Shown piece after piece: positions 60,143 through 64,000 of a stretch of DNA of 64,000 nt (its first letter is position 1; every line of letters starts with the position of its first letter). The position numbers and the translations under genes were made by a program. Source of the stretch: Lawsonibacter celer (GTDB taxonomy: Bacteria > Bacillota > Clostridia > Oscillospirales > Oscillospiraceae). The notes under the pieces are model-generated. The model did no database searches. It was not told the origin of the DNA and saw only the letters and a list, made by a program, of their open reading frames with translations. Where the stretch lies: NCBI RefSeq assembly GCF_014281125.1, contig NZ_JACOEA010000006.1, positions 92,521 through 156,520 on the forward strand, in the 5' to 3' direction.

Positions 60143-61363
60143 ATGGAAGATATTGTTATTACCAGCGCTGTGCGCACCGCAGTGGGCGCCTATCTGGGCA
60201 GCCTGAAGACAGTGGAGGCACAGGACCTGGCCGCTGCGGTTATCAAGGAAGCTGTGCGACGCTCCGGGATCTCCGCAGACCAGCTGGATCAGGTGATTCT
60301 GGGAGACGTGTACGGCTACACCCCCAACGTGGCCCGCTGCGCCGCGCTCCTGGCCGGCGTGCCCGAGGCGGTCCCCGCATATTCCGTGGACCGTCAGTGT
60401 GCCTCTGCCATGCAGGCGGTGATGAGCGCCATGTGCGAGGTCATGTCCGGGGAGGCCGACATCATCTGCGCCGGCGGCGTGGAGACCATGTCCCGGATGA
60501 CCTATTATCTAGACCCCTCCGCCCGGTATGCCCCTCTGCGGGCCGGCGACAAGCCCCTTTACGACACCTTCGCCCACGGCGTGACCATTGTTCAGCCCAA
60601 GGCCCTCTATCCCGGACTGAACATGGGGCTTACCGCCGAAAATGTGGCGGAGAAATACCACATCACCCGTCAGGAGCAGGACGCCTTCGCCCTGGACAGC
60701 CAGCGCAAGGCCAAGAAGGCCATGGAGGAGGGCCGCTTCAAGGACGAGATACTCCCCTTTGAGGTCAAGGACCGGAAGGGGTCCTTCCTCTTTGATACCG
60801 ATGAACACCCCAAGCCGGACACCACCATGGAGTCCCTGGCCAAGCTGAAGCCCGCCTTTAAGAAAGAAGGCGGCACCGTCACCGCCGGCAACGCCTCGGG
60901 GATGAACGACGGCGCCTCCGCCGTGATCGTAATGTCCGCCCGCAAGGCTAAGGAGTTGGGCATCCAGCCCCTGGTGCGCATCAGGGCCATGTCCAGCGCC
61001 GGCTGCGACCCGGCACTGATGGGGCTGGGACCGGTCTACGCCATTGAGAAGGTGCTGAAAAAGACCGGTATGAAGCTGGAGGACATCGACCTGTTCGAGC
61101 TCAATGAGGCATTTGCAGCCCAGTCCCTGGGCTGCCTAAAGGAGCTGGGCATGGGCATGGGCACCCCTATGTACGAGCGGGTCAACGTCAACGGCGGCGC
61201 CGTGGCACTGGGCCATGCCCTGGGCAACAGCGGCACCCGTATCCTGACCACCCTTATCTATGAGATGAAGCGCAGACAGGCCCGCTATGGCATCGCCACC
61301 CTGTGTATCGGTGGCGGCCAAGGCATGGCCTGTCTGGTGGAAAATGTGTCGGAAAACGGCTGA
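60143..61363 (+). CDS. Thiolase family acetyl-CoA acetyltransferase
   Basis: 406 aa. Catalytic Cys86 (DRQCASAMQ), NEAFAAQ, His358 in GGAVALGHALGNSGTR (Ala replaces the usual Pro), and Cys388 in CIGGGQGMA. Condenses two acetyl-CoA or cleaves acetoacetyl-CoA or longer 3-ketoacyl-CoA. AGAAGG lies upstream of the ATG. In this setting it would process acetoacetyl-CoA formed from the BKACE product, or another 3-ketoacyl-CoA. Confidence 0.93.
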   Translation: MEDIVITSAVRTAVGAYLGSLKTVEAQDLAAAVIKEAVRRSGISADQLDQVILGDVYGYTPNVARCAALLAGVPEAVPAYSVDRQCASAMQAVMSAMCEVMSGEADIICAGGVETMSRMTYYLDPSARYAPLRAGDKPLYDTFAHGVTIVQPKALYPGLNMGLTAENVAEKYHITRQEQDAFALDSQRKAKKAMEEGRFKDEILPFEVKDRKGSFLFDTDEHPKPDTTMESLAKLKPAFKKEGGTVTAGNASGMNDGASAVIVMSARKAKELGIQPLVRIRAMSSAGCDPALMGLGPVYAIEKVLKKTGMKLEDIDLFELNEAFAAQSLGCLKELGMGMGTPMYERVNVNGGAVALGHALGNSGTRILTTLIYEMKRRQARYGIATLCIGGGQGMACLVENVSENG

Positions 61364-61368
61364 AGGAG

Positions 61369-62874
61369 CTATTTGCTCCGGGGATAGCTGATGTTGTACT
61401 GCTTGATCTTCCGGGAGAGGGTAGGGGCGCTGACCTTGAGCAGCCGCCCGGCCTCCTGGAGGCTCCTAGACTTGCTCAGGGCGTCTTCAATTAGGTGCTT
61501 TTCCAGGTTTTCCAGAGCACTGTACATACCCGTATCCCCAAGCTGAGTACTCCCCTCGGTGTCGGCATCCAGCAGGCTGCGGAGCATATGGTCGTCCGCT
61601 TTCTCAGTGCCAGTATGGCAGATGATGAAATACTCCATGACGTTTTCCAGCTCCCGCACGTTGCCGGGCCAGGAGTAATCCTCCAGCAGGGCCAGTTGGC
61701 TCTCGGTCAGCCGGCAGTCGGTACGGTAGCGCTCATTGTTACACTGGATAAAGTGCTGGCACAGGGGGACGATGTCGGCTCGCCGCTCCCGCAGAGGCGG
61801 GATGTTGACCGGGATGACTCGGAGCCTGTAATACAGGTCCTGCCGGAAAGTCCCCTCGGCCACACACTGCTTCAAATTGCGGTTGGTGGCGGCAATATAA
61901 CGGATGTCCAAGGGGATATCAGTGGTCCCGCCCACCCGGCGGATGCGCTTGTCCTGCAGGACCCGCAGCAGCTTGGCCTGCAGGTCCATGGACATTTCGC
62001 CGATCTCGTCCAGCAGCAGGGTTCCCTGGTTGGCAATCTCTAAAAGGCCCTTTTTCCCCTTGGTGTCGGCACCGGAGAAAGCCCCCTTTTCATAGCCGAA
62101 CAGCTCACTTTCCAGCAGGGAAGCCGGGATAGCGGCGCAGTTGACCTTGACAAAGGCCTTGTCCGCCCGGTCGCTGAGCCGGTAGAGCTCGTCGGCTACC
62201 ACCTCCTTGCCCACGCCGGACTCCCCGGTAAGGAGTACGGTGGCGTTGGTGGGGGCCGCCCGGATGATCAACTCATGCACCTGCTTCATCTCCCTGGAGT
62301 TCCAGAGCAGGCGTCGCTGGGCGCCGAAATCCGCGTCGGGGATAATCTTCACCTTGTCCTCAGCGTAGCTTTTGGCCTCCGACAGGAACTGGGAGTATCC
62401 ATCCAGCTGGGCCAGGGTCCGGATGGGCCGGGAGCTCACCACCACTTGCTTCAGGTCCCCGACCTCATCGAAAATGGGCACACCCACCGTGTAGCCCATC
62501 CGCGGCGGGTCGGAGCGGTAGGTGGTGGATAGGCGGTAGACCTTCTTCCTGCTCTGGAGCACCGGGACGGTAGCGCCGCCGGTAAAGACCCCGTCGGCGA
62601 TAATGTCCCGGACGTTGCGGTGCAGCACATCGCACTCCGGCACATCTGTATTTTTGGAATAGGACGGATTGACATAGAGCACATAGCCGTCCTTGTCCGC
62701 GATAAAGATGCTCTCGTCGATGCTGTCTACGATCTCCTTGAAGTCGATCTCGGGTTCTTTGAGCGTTTCCAGGTCCTGCAGCAGGGCCAGCACCTCCGAG
62801 GGAAGCCTTTTGGCCCGGTCCGCTTCCCGCAGTTCTCTGGCTCTGCGCTGAAGCTGGCGAAGCGAATGCTCCAT
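61369..62874 (-). CDS. PAS-domain sigma-54-dependent transcriptional activator
   Basis: 501 aa. An N-terminal helical part, a PAS sensor (about residues 46-150), the AAA+ domain with Walker A GESGVGKE (217-224), the sigma-54 contact loop GAFSGA (264-269; usually GAFTGA), Walker B LLLDEIGEM, and YSWPGNVREL. A Fis-type helix-turn-helix ends the protein (EAGRLLKVSAPTLSRKIKQY). It is convergent with the thiolase and divergent from the dehydrogenase gene. It most likely activates the sigma-54 promoter at 57694. A ligand sensed by PAS is unknown. Promoter at 62907-62935. Confidence 0.93.
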   Translation of the reverse strand: MEHSLRQLQRRARELREADRAKRLPSEVLALLQDLETLKEPEIDFKEIVDSIDESIFIADKDGYVLYVNPSYSKNTDVPECDVLHRNVRDIIADGVFTGGATVPVLQSRKKVYRLSTTYRSDPPRMGYTVGVPIFDEVGDLKQVVVSSRPIRTLAQLDGYSQFLSEAKSYAEDKVKIIPDADFGAQRRLLWNSREMKQVHELIIRAAPTNATVLLTGESGVGKEVVADELYRLSDRADKAFVKVNCAAIPASLLESELFGYEKGAFSGADTKGKKGLLEIANQGTLLLDEIGEMSMDLQAKLLRVLQDKRIRRVGGTTDIPLDIRYIAATNRNLKQCVAEGTFRQDLYYRLRVIPVNIPPLRERRADIVPLCQHFIQCNNERYRTDCRLTESQLALLEDYSWPGNVRELENVMEYFIICHTGTEKADDHMLRSLLDADTEGSTQLGDTGMYSALENLEKHLIEDALSKSRSLQEAGRLLKVSAPTLSRKIKQYNISYPRSK

Positions 62875-62906
62875 AAAACTCCCCCTTCACACATTGATAT
62901 TAAGTT

Positions 62907-62935
62907 ATTATATGACGTTTTTCACTGTTTTACAA
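62907..62935 (-). promoter_or_regulatory. Sigma-70 type promoter of the activator gene
   Basis: Minus strand TTGTAA, 17-bp spacer, TATAAT, 33 bp before the ATG. Confidence 0.85.
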
Positions 62936-63008
62936 CTATACTTGCGAAAAAATTTTGGTCAAATAATGCAATTTTGCCTCCTCAAAAAGAGGCGAAGGAA
63001 AGGCGGTT

Positions 63009-63956
63009 ATGATGATGAGTAATTGGAAAATCGGCGTCATTGGCGGCGGCAAGATGGGGGTGGGCATCGCCCAGCTGTTTGCCACCAAGGGATACTCCGT
63101 CACGGTGATTTATGTGGGCAACGACAAGGAGCGCAACGACTCTGCCAAGCGGATGGAGGAGAGCCTCAACTTCCTGGCTGAATATGATGTGGTCGCCCCC
63201 TCCGACATCGGCGCCATTATGTCCCGGGTGTCCTACAGCGAGGACCTCAACGCCGTGGCTGACGCCGATATCGTCTTTGAGTGCGTCATTGAGAAGTTGG
63301 AGGTCAAACAGGATTATTTCTGCCGGCTGGACGCTATCTGCGGGGAGAATACCGTTCTGGCCTCCAACACTTCGGCCATCAGCATCACCGAGATCGCCTC
63401 CAAGTGCCAGCATAAGGAGCGCATCATCGGCACCCACTACTGGAACCCCCCCTACCTCATCCCGCTGGTGGAGGTTATCCGCACCAAGGAGGTTTCCGAC
63501 GCCACCGTGGACAAGACGTTCCAGATCCTCAACGACGGCGGCAAGCACCCCGTGCTGGTGAAAAAAGATGTGCCCGGCTTTCTGGCCAACCGCCTGCAGC
63601 ACGCCCTGTTCCGAGAGGCCATTTCCATTGTGGAGAACGGCATCGCCGACCCCCGGGACGTGGATGAGGCGATTAAGTACGGCTTCGGCATGCGTGTAGG
63701 TATTTCCGCCCCCTTTGAGGTTATGGACATGGGCGGCCTGGACCTGACCTATAACATCCACTCCTACCTCTTCCCCTACATCGAGGATACCCATGAGGCG
63801 CAGCCCCTGCTGATGAAGCATATCCAGGAGGGACACCTGGGCTTCAAGACCGGCGGGCACGGCTTCGTGGACCGCACCCAGAAGGAAATGGATGAAGAGG
63901 TCAGGGACCTAAACATTCAGCTCATCAAGGTGGCTAAGGCTCTGGACCGGCTGTAA
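63009..63956 (+). CDS. 3-hydroxyacyl-CoA dehydrogenase family protein
   Basis: 315-aa NAD(P)-dependent enzyme. Rossmann motif GVIGGGKMGVGIAQ (residues 9-22), the ASNTSAISITEIA active-site region, then THYWNPPYLIPLVEVI and VPGFLANRLQHALFREA. Family members include 3-hydroxybutyryl-CoA dehydrogenase, carnitine 3-dehydrogenase and L-gulonate 3-dehydrogenase; the length suits the last two at least as well as the first. It could form the beta-keto acid cut by BKACE. It begins 134 bp from the divergent activator start. The 63957-64000 end shows nothing. Confidence 0.88.
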   Translation: MMMSNWKIGVIGGGKMGVGIAQLFATKGYSVTVIYVGNDKERNDSAKRMEESLNFLAEYDVVAPSDIGAIMSRVSYSEDLNAVADADIVFECVIEKLEVKQDYFCRLDAICGENTVLASNTSAISITEIASKCQHKERIIGTHYWNPPYLIPLVEVIRTKEVSDATVDKTFQILNDGGKHPVLVKKDVPGFLANRLQHALFREAISIVENGIADPRDVDEAIKYGFGMRVGISAPFEVMDMGGLDLTYNIHSYLFPYIEDTHEAQPLLMKHIQEGHLGFKTGGHGFVDRTQKEMDEEVRDLNIQLIKVAKALDRL

Positions 63957-64000
63957 GCATACTCCGGAGATCTAATTTACGTTTGAAGGGATGAAAAATC

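Noticed and set aside
62970..62990. Second sigma-54 promoter before the dehydrogenase gene
   Set aside because: TTGGTCAAATAATGCA has GG and GC only 9 bp apart instead of 10 and a poor -24 box.
1..64000. Insertion sequences, phage genes, CRISPR arrays
   Set aside because: No transposase, integrase, phage structural gene or repeat-spacer array could be recognised on either strand.

Overview
The window is a GC-rich chromosomal segment with a dense bacterial gene layout. It most likely comes from a gut-type, spore-forming anaerobe of the Firmicutes (class Clostridia, Oscillospiraceae-like). Supporting features are Gram-positive style gyrase, ParA/ParB plus a Noc-like protein with TGTTTCACGTGAAACA parS sites, DarA and RicT beside DNA polymerase III delta', the spore germination protease Gpr, T-box leaders, SLH-domain proteins, and energy genes typical of amino-acid or purine fermenters. 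The lineage is an inference from gene content. I see no tRNA or rRNA gene, CRISPR array, phage or classical insertion sequence.

Layout. 1-6.3 kb: gyrB (5' end outside the window), gyrA, a SHOCT membrane protein, rnhA and a GNAT acetyltransferase. 6.3-13.8 kb (minus strand): ricT, holB, darA, an Orn/Lys/Arg decarboxylase-like gene, lepA and an XRE regulator. 14-22.4 kb: pta, an M23/LysM/G5 peptidase, yihY, rpsT, gpr, a T-box with glyS, and small genes. 22.4-34.7 kb (minus strand): aspS, an SLH protein, a T-box with hisS, mgsA, a minD-like gene, rsmG, mscL, serS, the parAB operon and noc. 34.8-43.6 kb: a YitT protein, an SLH-glycosidase, xpt and a nucleoside-type ABC importer. 44.5-57.2 kb: an accessory island for a molybdenum hydroxylase of the selenium-linked type (yqeC, yqeB, xdhC-like chaperone, mocA), a dihydropyrimidinase, two PLP enzymes and a three-subunit XdhABC enzyme. 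57.6-64 kb: a beta-keto acid cleavage module (BKACE, AtoE-type transporter, thiolase, 3-hydroxyacyl-CoA dehydrogenase family protein) with its own sigma-54 activator and a near-perfect sigma-54 promoter.

How parts fit. The xpt and BMP/ABC genes, the Mo-hydroxylase, its maturation genes, the dihydropyrimidinase and the PLP lyases read as a purine or N-heterocycle salvage and fermentation region. The last 6 kb reads as an inducible route that oxidises a 3-hydroxy acid, cleaves the beta-keto acid with acetyl-CoA, and handles the resulting acetoacetate and acyl-CoA. The substrates of both systems are unknown from sequence.

Two kinds of non-coding repeat stand out. Two short structured elements (after gpr and before lepA) share a core and a terminal hairpin, and each is flanked by a 74-77 bp direct duplication of the adjacent gene end. 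Separately, two roughly 0.4 kb paralogous intergenic sequences lie before gyrA and after lepA.
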